Assembly (NCBI GenBank): GCA_021787845.1
Contig: JAJYLH010000010.1
Location: forward strand, 20,651-84,650
Direction: 5' to 3'
DNA: 64,000 nt
From: Myxococcales bacterium
GTDB taxonomy: Bacteria; Myxococcota; Myxococcia; Myxococcales; JAJYLH01
The position numbers and the translations under genes were made by a program. Position 1 is the first letter of the stretch, and every line of letters starts with the position of its first letter. Under the pieces are notes generated by a model that saw nothing but the letters and a program-made list of their open reading frames with translations, had not been told where the DNA came from and searched no databases. Below, piece by piece: positions 1-9,111 of this stretch.

Positions 1-1233
1 CGGCGGACCGACCGTGCCGAGCTTGTTCTGGTGCGGCCGGTTGACGCAGGTCGCGGCACAGGTCTCGGTCAGCCCGAACCCCTCGAGAATCTGGATCCCG
101 ACCAGGTCGAAGAACCGCGCGATCTTCCTGGAGAGCGGCGCCCCTCCCGAGACGAAGAAGCGCAGCCGCCCCCCGAAGCGGGCGTCGAGCTTCTCCTTGA
201 TTTTCGGGAGCACCAGCTTCTTCCCGACCGTCAGCTTGAGCGAGCCGTAGCTCTTCCCCTCATCCTGCGCCAGCGCGTACTTCTCGAACTCCGAGAGCGT
301 CATCCGGAAGAGGCGGCCCTTCAGCCCAGGGGTACCGCTCCCGTCCGTCACGACCTTGTTGAACGCTTTCTCGAACACCCGCGGCACCGCGCACATGAAG
401 GTCGGGCGCGTCTCCCCCATGTTGTCCATCAGCTTTTCCAGGCTTTCGGCGAAGGCCATCACGTGGCCGAGCTTGAGCCAGACACCCTTCAACACCTGCG
501 CGAACGAGTGCGCGAGCGGCAGGAAGAGGAGCTGCACGTCGGTCGCCCGGATGATCTCGGTGGACGCTACCGCTTCCGCTTCGTAGACGAACGCGTCGTG
601 GGCGAGAACGACCCCCTTGGGCCTCCCCGTGGTGCCCGAGGTGTAGATGATGGTCGAGACGTCGTCCTTGGTCAGTGCCCGGATACGCTCGTCCAACAGC
701 GACGGATGCGCCTTGGCGAAGTCGTCGCCGTCCGGGTAGAGGCTCTCCAGCGAGCGGATGAAGCCAGAAGCGCCGTCGCTCACCTCGCCGGTGTACTGCA
801 CCACCATCTTCAGGTTCGGCAGCTCCCCTCGCACTTTCAGGAACTTCGCCGCTTGCGCCGCGGTGTCGACCAGGACGAACGACGCGCCGGAATTCTCGAC
901 GATGTACTGGCACTCGTCCGGCAAGTTCGACTGGTAGATGGGCACCGTCGCCGCGCCGACCGCCTGGATGCCGAGGTCGCAGAACACCCATTCGACGTGG
1001 GTGTCGCCCATCAGGCAGACGCGGTCGTCCTTCTCGACGCCCAGCGCCAAGAGCGCGTGCGCGACCCGCCGGGCGCGGTCGGACAGCTCGGTCCAGGTGA
1101 GCTCTTTCCAGGCGCCGCCTTCCTTGTATCGAGCCGCCGGCGCGTCCGGTGTCGCCTGCACCCGCGCGGCGAACATCCCGACCAGCGTCGTCGCTTCCTG
1201 TGCCCGCGCTTCCAGCTCTTCCTTCGCAATCAT
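1..1233 (-). CDS. Long-chain acyl-CoA synthetase, AMP-forming (C-terminus beyond window)
   Basis: This is an adenylate-forming enzyme that activates fatty acids with ATP and CoA. The 411 codons present encode the N-terminal AMP-binding domain. The phosphate-binding loop YTSGTTGRPKG lies near residue 197, and the ANL motif EGFGLTETC near 381. The ATG at 1233 follows a GGGAG ribosome-binding site. The frame runs off the left edge, so the C-terminal lid domain with its catalytic lysine is not in the window. The sequence resembles the FadD15/FACS group used for lipid or beta-oxidation feeding. A FadJ homologue lies at 41 kb but is not linked to it. The chain-length preference cannot be read from the sequence. 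Confidence 0.9.
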   Translation of the reverse strand, partial: MIAKEELEARAQEATTLVGMFAARVQATPDAPAARYKEGGAWKELTWTELSDRARRVAHALLALGVEKDDRVCLMGDTHVEWVFCDLGIQAVGAATVPIYQSNLPDECQYIVENSGASFVLVDTAAQAAKFLKVRGELPNLKMVVQYTGEVSDGASGFIRSLESLYPDGDDFAKAHPSLLDERIRALTKDDVSTIIYTSGTTGRPKGVVLAHDAFVYEAEAVASTEIIRATDVQLLFLPLAHSFAQVLKGVWLKLGHVMAFAESLEKLMDNMGETRPTFMCAVPRVFEKAFNKVVTDGSGTPGLKGRLFRMTLSEFEKYALAQDEGKSYGSLKLTVGKKLVLPKIKEKLDARFGGRLRFFVSGGAPLSRKIARFFDLVGIQILEGFGLTETCAATCVNRPHQNKLGTVGPP

Positions 1234-1367
1234 CGATGCTCCCACGCGAATCAGAGGTCTGATTCACCGCTCGCGTGCCGTTCGGCCCCGGTCGGCGGCA
1301 ACGCCTCGCGACGCAGCCCGGCAGCGGATCCAACCAGGGCCAGCGCTGCCGGGAGCCGAAACCGCTC

Positions 1368-2186
1368 CTACAGCTTCCAGCCCAGCCGGGCGATCGACGC
1401 GCGGGCGTACTGCTGCGCGCGCAGCTCCTCGGGCAGGTCATACTGGCCCAGCTTCGCCGCGAGCACTTCCTGGTACAGCCGCTTCGCCTCGGCCTCGTCG
1501 CCGTGGTCGTCGCGCTTGGCGAGCGTGTCGGCGAGATAGACCTTGGCGCGCAGGTCGTCCGGGAAGAGCGCAATCGCCTTGCGCAGGTACTTGGCCGACT
1601 GGTCGAGGTCCCTCTTGGGCCACGGCAGCTCGTACTTCTCCCGGCCGAGCGCGTTCCAAACGCCCGCGTTGTCCAGCGTCGGATCGAGCTTCGTCACCTC
1701 GACCAGCGGGTCGTGGAACTTCGACTCCAGCCCCTGCCACAGCGCGGTGACGATGCTGACCGCGTGGGCGTACTCGCCGATGCACAGGCTCGTCCAATAG
1801 AGCGCTTCCGGGTTCTTCGGCGCGACCTTCTTCGCCCGCTCGCCCGCCTCGCGTCCCTCGATGGCGAGCTTCTCTTTCCGGTCCTTGTTCGTCGTGCTCT
1901 CCGCCGCCCACCAAAGAGCGCGCGCCAGCCGCCAGCCGACGTCGACCGAGTCCGGATGGGCCTTGTCGAGCGGGCGCAAGAGGTTGATGGCCGCCTGGAT
2001 GTTCCCCGGCTGGTTGCGGGTCTGGTAGAGCGCATCCGCTTTCTGGCAGCCCTGCTTCACATCGGCAGGGGCGCTGGCCGGCGGCGGCGGTGCTACCCAG
2101 GCGCCAGACGCCAGGGCCTGGCTCGACGAGGCGATCATCAAGGCGAACGCGAGGGCGAGGCCCGAGCGGGCGAGCGTCTTCGGCAT
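1368..2186 (-). CDS. Exported tetratricopeptide-repeat protein
   Basis: The 272-aa protein begins with a Sec signal peptide: basic MPKTLARSG, then a hydrophobic core ending at an Ala-rich site near residue 27. The rest is alpha-helical with TPR-like 34-residue spacing. The clearest repeats are near residues 95-125 (NPEALYWTSLCIGEYAHAV) and 170-235. The middle region looks like TatT-type periplasmic TPR proteins (YWxxxxxGxYA), which assist TRAP transporters, but no TRAP genes are nearby. The reading frame is open further upstream; the ATG at 2186 is chosen because it places the signal peptide at the N-terminus. It is probably periplasmic, of unknown partner. Confidence 0.8.
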   Translation of the reverse strand: MPKTLARSGLALAFALMIASSSQALASGAWVAPPPPASAPADVKQGCQKADALYQTRNQPGNIQAAINLLRPLDKAHPDSVDVGWRLARALWWAAESTTNKDRKEKLAIEGREAGERAKKVAPKNPEALYWTSLCIGEYAHAVSIVTALWQGLESKFHDPLVEVTKLDPTLDNAGVWNALGREKYELPWPKRDLDQSAKYLRKAIALFPDDLRAKVYLADTLAKRDDHGDEAEAKRLYQEVLAAKLGQYDLPEELRAQQYARASIARLGWKL

Positions 2187-2293
2187 GGCTTGGCTCCGAG
2201 AGAAGGAAACGGGCGGCCCCGACGTAGCAGGTCCCTGCCCGTCTGGCAAGGCTGAGCGCGAGCAGACCGGCCTCGCTAGGATGCGCGCTGCCG

Positions 2294-3160
2294 ATGGTGC
2301 CGCGGTCCCGCAAGCTCCTCTTCATCGCCCTGTGCGCTCAGTGGGCGTGCGCGCTGATTCCCGTCGCCCCGACCTTGCCCGACGAGCGCGTGGTCCAGGC
2401 CGGCGGCGAGCGCTTCGTCGTCCGGTTTCAGGAGGTCGACCGGAAGACCGCGCTCGGGGTCGCCCACTCGCTCGAAATCGCCGAGCCGCGCGTCACCCGG
2501 TGGGGACGGTTTACGGCACCGGTCTCGATCCTCGTCCGCCCGACCCACGACGCGCTCGAGCACGCCGTCCATCGCCTCGACTATCCCTGGCTGCGCGCGT
2601 GGGCCCGCTACGACAGCATCGACCTGCAGAGCCCCCGCACCTGGAGCTACCTGGGCTCGGTCGACGCCCAGGTCACCGAGCTGTTGACGCACGAGGTCAC
2701 CCACTGCCTGATGTACCAGCTCTCCGGCACCGCTTCTGATTGGATGTACAAGCGGATTCCGCTCTGGTTCCGCGAGGGGATGGCCTCGGTCACCGCCCAC
2801 CAGGGCTACCGGCGGCCGACCGACGAGGAACTCTGGCGCTACCTGCGCGAGAACCCCGGCAAGGACCCGATTCGCGACGCGGACGCGCTCTACCAGACCG
2901 AGGACGACATCGTCTACGGCGCCGCCCACCGGGCGTTCGCCTTCCTCGACGAGCGCTACGGCGACGGTGCCATTCGCGACCTACTCTCGCGGATGCGCGC
3001 GGGCGCGGACTTCGACGCCGCCTTCCACGCGAGCATCGGTATCACTGCTAGCGCCTTCGTCGACGACTTCATGAACTACATCCGCTGGCAAGGCTGGCGC
3101 GGGAAGAAGGCAGCTCAGCCGGAACGCGGGCAGCCGCCCGCCGTCGGCGCTGGCGAGTAG
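2294..3160 (+). CDS. Peptidase-MA-like (gluzincin) metalloprotease
   Basis: This 288-aa protein has a short hydrophobic N-terminus (LLFIALCAQWACAL), probably a signal peptide. The zinc-binding HEVTH is at residues 133-137, and the downstream glutamate sits in WFREGMA at about 161. This HExxH-24-E layout is typical of the peptidase MA-like family of gluzincins. The HEVTH is preceded by a hydrophobic strand (VTELLT), as expected. It diverges from the upstream TPR gene, and the 107-nt spacer would hold both promoters. The substrate is unknown. The C-terminal 20 residues are low-complexity and rich in Pro, Gly and Ala. Confidence 0.8.
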   Translation: MVPRSRKLLFIALCAQWACALIPVAPTLPDERVVQAGGERFVVRFQEVDRKTALGVAHSLEIAEPRVTRWGRFTAPVSILVRPTHDALEHAVHRLDYPWLRAWARYDSIDLQSPRTWSYLGSVDAQVTELLTHEVTHCLMYQLSGTASDWMYKRIPLWFREGMASVTAHQGYRRPTDEELWRYLRENPGKDPIRDADALYQTEDDIVYGAAHRAFAFLDERYGDGAIRDLLSRMRAGADFDAAFHASIGITASAFVDDFMNYIRWQGWRGKKAAQPERGQPPAVGAGE

Positions 3161-3381
3161 TCGATTCCCCGATGCCAGCGGGACCGAAGCCGCTCACCTC
3201 AGCGCCATCTCGAAGCGCAGCCGAAGGGCGGTCGAGGAGCGGCTCGGATAAGCCAGCGCTCACGCCGTGGCTTCAGGCTCCACGCGCTTGAAAAGCTTGC
3301 GGCCCGCCCGCCCGGCGCGCAGATTCGCGCGGCGCTCACCCGCGGATCGCCGATCCGCCGAGCGCCGCAGGGAGGCTGCCG

Positions 3382-5022
3382 ATGGCTGGCCGTCGTTCGT
3401 CCATTCAGGCGCGCCGCTCGGGTTCGCCCGAGGCCAAACGTTCGCCCGCCCGGGTGAAGGCGAAGAGCGCCAACGCTCCGGCGCGTGGCAGGCCGAAGGC
3501 ACGCACGGCGGGGAAGGGCGGTCGATCCGCCGCAGCGGCACCCCGAAGGCCCTCCGGGAAGGCGACACCGCTTCTGGCACCCACGACGCCGCTCGCGCTC
3601 GCCCAGCCTCGGGTGCCCGCCCGCATCCTCTCGCTGCCGGAAGTGGAGAGGTTGCTCTCGCTCGCGATGTCCCAGGGCGGCGACTTCGCCGAGGTCTACG
3701 CCGAGCGCACGGTGGTGACCGCCTTGAGCCTCGACGAGGGGCGAATCCGCTCCGGGCAAGCATCCGAGACGACGGGCGTCGGCATCCGGGTGGTCAAGGG
3801 CGTCCAGGTCGGCTACGCGTATTCTGACGACCTGGACGGCGAGGCGCTCTCGCGGACGGCCCGGACCGCGGCCCAAATCGCGCAAGGCCACGGGGAACCG
3901 CCCCCGGTCAAAGTCTCCCGCACCCCTGCCCCCGAGCACTACCGCATCGCCCGGGCTCCGAGCGACGTGCCGCTCTCCGAGAAGGCTTCCCTCCTCCATC
4001 GCGCCGACGCGGCCGCCCGCGCGTTCGACCCGCGGGTGCGCCAGGTGATGGGCGCCTGGGCCGACTCGACGAAGAGCATCCTCGTCGCGAACACCCTCGG
4101 CCACTACGCGCAAGACCTCCAGGATCTGTGCCGACTGCACGTCTCCGTCGTCGCCATCTCGCCCGCGGGCGAGCGGCGCACCGGCTTCTTCGGCGGCGGC
4201 GGCCGGGTGCCGTTCGGCCATTTCCAGTCGTTCTCGCCCGAGGCGGTCGCCCGCGAAGCCGCCCGCCAGGCCATCGCGATGATCGGCGCGGTCGACGCGC
4301 CCGCCGGCCCGCAGACTGTCGTCCTCGCGCCGGGCTGGAGCGGTATCCTCCTCCATGAAGCCGTCGGACACGGGCTCGAGGCGGACTTCATCCGCAAGAA
4401 GACCAGCCTCTTCGCGGGCAAGCTCGGCGCGCGCGTCGCGAGCGACCTGGTGACGGTCCTGGATGACGGCACCGTTTCCGGCGGGCGCGGCTCGCTCAAC
4501 GTCGACGACGAGGGCCACCCCGGCGAACGCAAGGCGCTGATCGAGAACGGCATCCTCACGGGCTACCTCTACGACGGCCTGAACGCGAAGCTGATGTCGG
4601 CCCACTCCACCGGTTCCGGCCGGCGGGAGAGCTTCCGCCATGCGCCGATGCCGCGGATGACCAATACCTTCCTCGCGGCGGGCGAGTCGGACCCGGAGGA
4701 GATCGTCCGGTCGGTGAAGACGGGCCTCTACGCGGCGCACTTCGGGGGCGGCCAGGTCGACATCACCAACGGCAACTTCGTCTTCGAGGTCAACGAGGCC
4801 TACCTCATCGAGGACGGAAAGCGCACCCGCCCAGTGAAAGGGGCGACGCTCATCGGCACCGGTCCCGTGGCCCTCCAGAGGATCTCGATGGTCGGGAACG
4901 ACCCCCAGCACGATCCTGGCCTCGGCACCTGCGGAAAGAACGGCCAGAGCGTGCCGGTCGGCGTCGGCCTGCCCACCGTGCGCATCGACGAGGTGACCGT
5001 CGGCGGCACCCAGGTCGGCTGA
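3382..5022 (+). CDS. tldD: TldD-family metalloprotease with a basic N-terminal extension
   Basis: TldD acts with TldE/PmbA as an intracellular metalloprotease. It matures modified peptides such as microcin B17 and degrades CcdA. The zinc signature HEAVGH is at residues 325-330, followed by GLEADFIRK as in the family. The C-terminal half has the usual NGNFVFEVNEAY segment. At 546 aa it is about 65 residues longer than typical TldD (~480). The excess is an N-terminal Arg/Lys/Pro/Ala-rich tail (residues ~1-75), possibly disordered. A GGGAGG ribosome-binding site just before 3382 supports the long form. No tldE partner is in the window. Confidence 0.9.
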   Translation: MAGRRSSIQARRSGSPEAKRSPARVKAKSANAPARGRPKARTAGKGGRSAAAAPRRPSGKATPLLAPTTPLALAQPRVPARILSLPEVERLLSLAMSQGGDFAEVYAERTVVTALSLDEGRIRSGQASETTGVGIRVVKGVQVGYAYSDDLDGEALSRTARTAAQIAQGHGEPPPVKVSRTPAPEHYRIARAPSDVPLSEKASLLHRADAAARAFDPRVRQVMGAWADSTKSILVANTLGHYAQDLQDLCRLHVSVVAISPAGERRTGFFGGGGRVPFGHFQSFSPEAVAREAARQAIAMIGAVDAPAGPQTVVLAPGWSGILLHEAVGHGLEADFIRKKTSLFAGKLGARVASDLVTVLDDGTVSGGRGSLNVDDEGHPGERKALIENGILTGYLYDGLNAKLMSAHSTGSGRRESFRHAPMPRMTNTFLAAGESDPEEIVRSVKTGLYAAHFGGGQVDITNGNFVFEVNEAYLIEDGKRTRPVKGATLIGTGPVALQRISMVGNDPQHDPGLGTCGKNGQSVPVGVGLPTVRIDEVTVGGTQVG

Positions 5023-5065
5023 CTTCGCCCGTCGAGCACCTCACGATTGCCCTGCCAGAACGACG

Positions 5066-5084
5066 GCGCCGAATCCTTCGGCGC
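5066..5084 (+). terminator. Hairpin after tldD (weak terminator candidate)
   Basis: An 8-bp perfect stem, GCGCCGAA/TTCGGCGC, with a 3-nt loop lies between tldD and the thioredoxin gene. No T-run follows, so it is not a classic intrinsic terminator. It may attenuate transcription or be incidental in GC-rich DNA. Confidence 0.25.
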
Positions 5085-5140
5085 GTTGCCACGCTCTAAG
5101 TGAGGCGAGCGCGGCGACAAGGCGCCGCAGGAGGATCTCG

Positions 5141-5536
5141 ATGGAAGCAGCGCCGGCCACCAAGCCGCTGACGATCACGGAAGACAACTTCGAACAGTTC
5201 GTCACCCAGGACGGCATCGCGGTCATCGACTGGTGGGCGCCCTGGTGCGCGCCGTGCCGGATGTTCGCGCCGGTGCTGGACAAGGCGGCGGTCAACCACC
5301 CGCAGATGCGCTTCGGGAAGGTGAACACCGACGAGCAGCGCTCGCTCAGCGCGGCCTTCGACATCCAGTCGATTCCGACGCTGATGATCTTCCGCGATCA
5401 CATCCTGCTCTTCTCCCAACCGGGAGCGCTGCCGGCTAGCGCCTTCGAGGACCTGCTCTCGCAGGTGCAGAAGCTCGACATGGACGAGGTGCGCCGGAAG
5501 GTCGCCGAGAAGCAGCAGGACAAGGCCAGCGCCTGA
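5141..5536 (+). CDS. Thioredoxin-domain protein (WCAPC)
   Basis: This 131-aa thioredoxin reduces disulfides in cytoplasmic proteins. The active site is WCAPC (residues 35-39), with Ala in place of the usual Gly between the cysteines. The cis-proline is in SIPTLMIF. After the fold there is a charged C-terminal helix of about 30 residues (KLDMDEVRRKVAEKQQDK) that standard thioredoxins lack. A strong AGGAGG lies 6 nt before the ATG. It sits alone between tldD and an FAD oxidoreductase on the same strand. The Gly-to-Ala change could shift its redox potential; that is inference. Confidence 0.92.
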   Translation: MEAAPATKPLTITEDNFEQFVTQDGIAVIDWWAPWCAPCRMFAPVLDKAAVNHPQMRFGKVNTDEQRSLSAAFDIQSIPTLMIFRDHILLFSQPGALPASAFEDLLSQVQKLDMDEVRRKVAEKQQDKASA

Positions 5537-5591
5537 ACGACCCTGCTCGCCGGTTGACCGCGCGGCGCCTTTCCGAATAGAGCCTGGGCCG

Positions 5592-6668
5592 ATGAGCCAG
5601 GTGGTGGTCGTCGGGGGGGGCGTCGCGGGGCTGTCGGTCGCGTCGGCGCTCGCGCGCAGGGGAAGAGCGGTCCTGCTCTACGAGCGCGAGACGCAGCTCG
5701 GCGCGGGCTCGAGCGCGAAGAGCGCCGCGATCTTCCGGCTCGCCGTCGAAGAACCGGTCAACGTCCAGCTCGCGCTGCGCGGGCGGGAAATCGGCCGCCG
5801 CCTTTCGCCGGAAGGTACCATTCGCGCGCTCGGCGGCTTCTATCCATGCGCCGCCGACGACGAGCGGCAGCGCATCCTCGAAGCAGCAGCATTCACCGGC
5901 GTGCGTGAGGCACGCCCAGACGAGCTTCCGGCGCCGCTCGGGCACCGCGATCGACCGGCGCTGTTCTCTCCCCAGGATGGCGCCATCGACGTCCACACGC
6001 TCATCCACGGGCTGGCGCGGGAAGCGCGATTGGCGGGAGCGAAGCTACTGACCGGCACCGCTGCGGAGGCATTGGACTATTCCGCCGGTCGGGTCGCCGG
6101 GGTGCGGGTCGCCTCGGAAGTCGTGCCCGCCGAGGTGGTGGTCGACGCGACCGGCGCCTGGAGCCCGGACTTCGCGCCGACCGACGTCGGCATCCGGCCG
6201 CATCGCCGCCACCTCTTCGTCCTCGACACGCCCCACGCCAGCGCTTTCGCCCAGGTCGTCTGGGATCTCTCGACTCACCTCTATCTGCGCCCGGAATCGG
6301 GCGGCCTCCTCGTCAGCCCCTGCGACGAAGAGCCGATGCCAGCGACCGACCACGTGCCGACCAGCAGCGAAGCCGGTTCCCTCCTCTTCCAGAAGCTCGC
6401 CACCTGGGCGCCCGCGCTCCAGGACGCGCGCGTGCGCACGGTCTGGGCCGGCCTCCGACCGCTCACCGCCGACCATCGTTTCGTCGTCGGGTTCGATCCG
6501 CGCGTGCCGGGCCTCTTCCGCCTCGGGGGGTTCGGCGGCCACGGGATGACGGCCGGCGCCGCTGCCGGTGAGCTCGCCGCCGCGATGCTCTGCGGCGAGA
6601 GTCCGCCCGAAGCACGCGAGCTCGACCCCGCGCGGTTCGCCCGCGTCCCGTCCTCATGCGCGCCCTGA
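5592..6668 (+). CDS. FAD-dependent amine/amino-acid oxidoreductase (DAO family)
   Basis: This is a 358-aa flavoenzyme of the D-amino-acid oxidase/glycine oxidase fold. The N-terminus holds the dinucleotide-binding VVVGGGVAGLSVASAL, followed by an acidic strand end (YERE). The C-terminus has the FAD-contacting GGFGGHGMTAGAAAGEL. The central part matches DAO-type substrate domains. There is no signal peptide. Likely substrates are D-amino acids, sarcosine, glycine or a related amine, but nothing in the context narrows this. It ends 14 nt before the convergent small membrane-protein gene, so no separate terminator is visible. Confidence 0.85.
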   Translation: MSQVVVVGGGVAGLSVASALARRGRAVLLYERETQLGAGSSAKSAAIFRLAVEEPVNVQLALRGREIGRRLSPEGTIRALGGFYPCAADDERQRILEAAAFTGVREARPDELPAPLGHRDRPALFSPQDGAIDVHTLIHGLAREARLAGAKLLTGTAAEALDYSAGRVAGVRVASEVVPAEVVVDATGAWSPDFAPTDVGIRPHRRHLFVLDTPHASAFAQVVWDLSTHLYLRPESGGLLVSPCDEEPMPATDHVPTSSEAGSLLFQKLATWAPALQDARVRTVWAGLRPLTADHRFVVGFDPRVPGLFRLGGFGGHGMTAGAAAGELAAAMLCGESPPEARELDPARFARVPSSCAP

Positions 6669-6682
6669 CACCCGAGATCGCC

Positions 6683-6979
6683 TCAGCTCTTCGGCGCGGC
6701 GCCGCCGGCTGGCTGAACCGTGGTCGCCGCGGCGGATGACTTTCGTCGTCGGCGCTCGACCAGCACATTGCCGAAGATTGCGAAGAGAAGCGCTCCGCCG
6801 ACCCCGGAACCGATTTCCCAGTGCACCATCGCTCGCGTTGCCGCGACGATCTGTGGAGTGCAGATCTGTCCGCGCATGACGGAGCTGCCCCAAGTGGTAG
6901 CGGTGGGAGCCAACCACAGCGAGACCATGAATCCCGCACCGAGGCCGATCAGGAGCAGTAGAGCGGTCCGTTTGAGCAT
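6683..6979 (-). CDS. Small two-helix membrane protein at the end of the lpx operon
   Basis: The predicted 98-aa protein has two hydrophobic segments (about residues 4-24 and 55-75) and a basic, Ala-rich tail (VERRRRKSS). I do not recognise a family. An upstream ATG at 6994 overlaps the lpxL stop as ATGA, but the internal ATG at 6979 is preceded by AGGAGGGC and gives a cleaner signal-anchor start, so I chose it. Either way it is translationally coupled to lpxL and is the last gene of the envelope operon. A role in the envelope is inference from position. Confidence 0.7.
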   Translation of the reverse strand: MLKRTALLLLIGLGAGFMVSLWLAPTATTWGSSVMRGQICTPQIVAATRAMVHWEIGSGVGGALLFAIFGNVLVERRRRKSSAAATTVQPAGGAAPKS

Positions 6980-6990
6980 CTGCCCTCCTT

Positions 6991-7905
6991 TCATGCGGAA
7001 GCGGTGGTGCTACCCTGTTGCGCTGCCGCCCTGGCCTCGGCCTCGGCCAGCTTCCATCGCCGGTGGACCCAGAACCATTCGGACGGGTGCTCGCGGACGA
7101 TGCTTTCCAGGTCGCTCGCGAGCATCTGCGAATGGCGCTGCAGACGTTCGGCCAGGGTCGGCGCTTCGGGCACCGGGAACGGCCCGCGAAAGTGCACGGT
7201 GTAGACGTCGTCGGGGTCGAGCGTCATCCAGCCCGCGTAGACCGGGGCACCGCTCCTGAGTGAGAAGAGCGCCGGTGCTGGCGACGTCGCGGCGCGGCGG
7301 CCGAAGTACTCGACCGCGACCGCCTTGTCGCTCGCGCGGTGCTGGTCGATGATCAGCGCCAGCACATCGCCGCGGGCGAGCACGTCGAGCCCGGCCTCGA
7401 AGCTGCCGCTGGCCGGCAGCTCGCCGAAGACCTTCTTGCGCGTGTCGTGCAGGCGCTGGTTGAGCTTGCCCTTGAGCGTCTTCGTGATCGCGACGAACCG
7501 GTAGCCGCGGCGGCCGGTCTCGTAGCCGAGCAGCTCCCAGTTGCCGAGGTGCCCCATGCAGAACACGATGCCCTGGCCCCCGCGAAGGACGTCATCGATG
7601 GGTTCGACGCCATCGAAGCGCACGAGCGAGCGGATCTCGTCGGGCGTCATCCGCGGCATCAGCAATACTTCAATCGCCAGTCTCCCAAGCTGACGGTAGC
7701 AACCCTTTGCAATGGTGCGACGCTCGCGTTCGCTCTTCTCGGGAAAGGCGTGCGCGAGGTTCGCGAGCACGATCTTTCGCCGGACGCGCACCAGGTGGAA
7801 GACGAAGCTGCCGAGCGCGCGGCCGAAGGCGATCGCGCGGCGCAACCCGAGGCGGTGGAGGCACCACGAGACCAGGTCGATGAGGAGGAGCACGAGCGTC
7901 GTCAT
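6991..7905 (-). CDS. lpxL: Lipid A acyltransferase (LpxL/HtrB family)
   Basis: The 304-aa protein is an LpxL/LpxM-type lysophospholipid acyltransferase that adds secondary acyl chains to Kdo-lipid A at the inner membrane. The catalytic H-X4-E motif is HLGNWE at residues 119-124. An N-terminal hydrophobic stretch (LVLLLIDLVSWCL) anchors it to the membrane. Typical C-terminal elements include EWFWVHRRWK. The ATG at 7905 overlaps the lpxK stop as ATGA. Only one such acyltransferase is present here, so the chain position it acylates cannot be told. The frame stays open upstream through lpxK, but only the 7905 start fits the family. Confidence 0.9.
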   Translation of the reverse strand: MTTLVLLLIDLVSWCLHRLGLRRAIAFGRALGSFVFHLVRVRRKIVLANLAHAFPEKSERERRTIAKGCYRQLGRLAIEVLLMPRMTPDEIRSLVRFDGVEPIDDVLRGGQGIVFCMGHLGNWELLGYETGRRGYRFVAITKTLKGKLNQRLHDTRKKVFGELPASGSFEAGLDVLARGDVLALIIDQHRASDKAVAVEYFGRRAATSPAPALFSLRSGAPVYAGWMTLDPDDVYTVHFRGPFPVPEAPTLAERLQRHSQMLASDLESIVREHPSEWFWVHRRWKLAEAEARAAAQQGSTTASA

Positions 7906-8951
7906 GCGGTTCCCCGCGGGCGTGCGAAGCGCCGGACGACCGCGTCGAGGGCAGAAGCGTCGCCGATCACCTCGACCTCCATCGCGAGCGCACGCCATCG
8001 GTCGGGGCTCGCGAGCGGCTGGAGGCGGACCGCGTCCTTCTCTGTGGTAACCAGGATCCCTGCTGCCTGGCGCTCGAGCGCCGCGACCTCGGCGGGCGTG
8101 AATCGGTGATGATCGCCGAATGCATGATGGCGATCGATCGATGCGCCGAGCGCGCGCAACGCCGCGGCGAACTCCTCCGGCCGCGCGATGCCGCTGACCG
8201 CGACGATCGGCCGGTGGCGCAGGGCAGCGAGCGGTTCCTGGGGCGCCAGGTCGAGGCCGGCGAGCGAGGTCGCGACGTACCGGCTGCGCACCAGCGGCTT
8301 CTCGAGAAGCTCGGCGGGAGGCTCGGCGGAGGCGCTCTCGCACCGCGTGAGCCAGGCGAGGGTGGCTCGGCGCGCTTGCGACGCCGGTTCGCGCAACGGG
8401 CCCGCGGGCAGCAGCCGCCGGTTGCCGAAGCCGAGCGTGGAATCGACGACCAGGATGTCTTCGTCGCGGGCGAGCATGTGGTGCGAGAAGCCGTCGTCGA
8501 GGAGGGCGATGTCCACCTGGAGCGCTTTCGCCCTACAAGCGGCCTCGGCGCGATTCTCCGCCGCGATGACGACGAGCCCCGGGAGCTTTCGGGCGAGCCA
8601 CACCGGCTCGTCACCGCCGTCGCTCGCGGACACGGCGCACGTCGCGCCATCCGATACCACGACGAGCCCGTGCGACGACCGGCCGTAGCCGCGCGAGAGA
8701 ACCGCGACCGCGAGGCCCGCCCGCATCAGCCGGCGCGCGAGCTCGAGCGTCACCGGCGTCTTCCCGGCGCCCCCCGCGACCAGGTTGCCGACGGACACGA
8801 TCGGCAGCTCCGCTCTCGCCCGCCGAAACGCGCCAGACGCGACCAACCCGCGGTGCGCCCGCGCGCCCAGCCCGTACGCCCACGACAGCGGGGTCAGCGC
8901 CGCTGAGAGCAGGGGCGCTTCCCCTCGCCATGCGCGGGCGAGCGTCGACAT
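7902..8951 (-). CDS. lpxK: Tetraacyldisaccharide 4'-kinase
   Basis: LpxK phosphorylates the 4' position of the lipid A disaccharide precursor using ATP. The protein has 349 aa. Its Walker A is AGGAGKTP at residues 59-66, after an N-terminal membrane-associated helix, exactly as in LpxK. RGYGR follows, and the family segment DDGFSHH (usually DDGxQHH) appears near residue 150. A GTG one codon before the ATG is a possible alternative start. It is coupled to lpxL by a 4-nt overlap and separated from waaA by a 160-nt spacer containing a dispersed repeat. Confidence 0.93.
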   Translation of the reverse strand: MSTLARAWRGEAPLLSAALTPLSWAYGLGARAHRGLVASGAFRRARAELPIVSVGNLVAGGAGKTPVTLELARRLMRAGLAVAVLSRGYGRSSHGLVVVSDGATCAVSASDGGDEPVWLARKLPGLVVIAAENRAEAACRAKALQVDIALLDDGFSHHMLARDEDILVVDSTLGFGNRRLLPAGPLREPASQARRATLAWLTRCESASAEPPAELLEKPLVRSRYVATSLAGLDLAPQEPLAALRHRPIVAVSGIARPEEFAAALRALGASIDRHHAFGDHHRFTPAEVAALERQAAGILVTTEKDAVRLQPLASPDRWRALAMEVEVIGDASALDAVVRRFARPRGTA

Positions 8952-8987
8952 CACTCGCGCCCGTTCCGCTTTGAAGCAGGCCAGGAC

Positions 8988-9060
8988 CGCTCATCCTGAG
9001 CGCGCCAGGAGCCTGAGCCCTGCCGACGATGCCCCGCGCTCATCCCTCGACGGCGCTCGG
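8988..9060. repeat. Dispersed CTCATCCTGAGCG repeat in the waaA-lpxK spacer
   Basis: CGCTCATCCTGAGCGCGCCAG and a second variant (GCTCATCCCTCGACGGCGCT) lie in the spacer. The reverse complement (CTGGCGCTCAGGATGAGCG) matches a unit found inside the regulator gene near 56.9 kb. This type of short repeat is scattered in many GC-rich genomes. No coding signal is seen here. Confidence 0.5.
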
Positions 9061-9111
9061 GAGGAACAGAACCCGCCGACGCGGCGCGCCCCGAACCGTG
9101 CAGCCCCGACA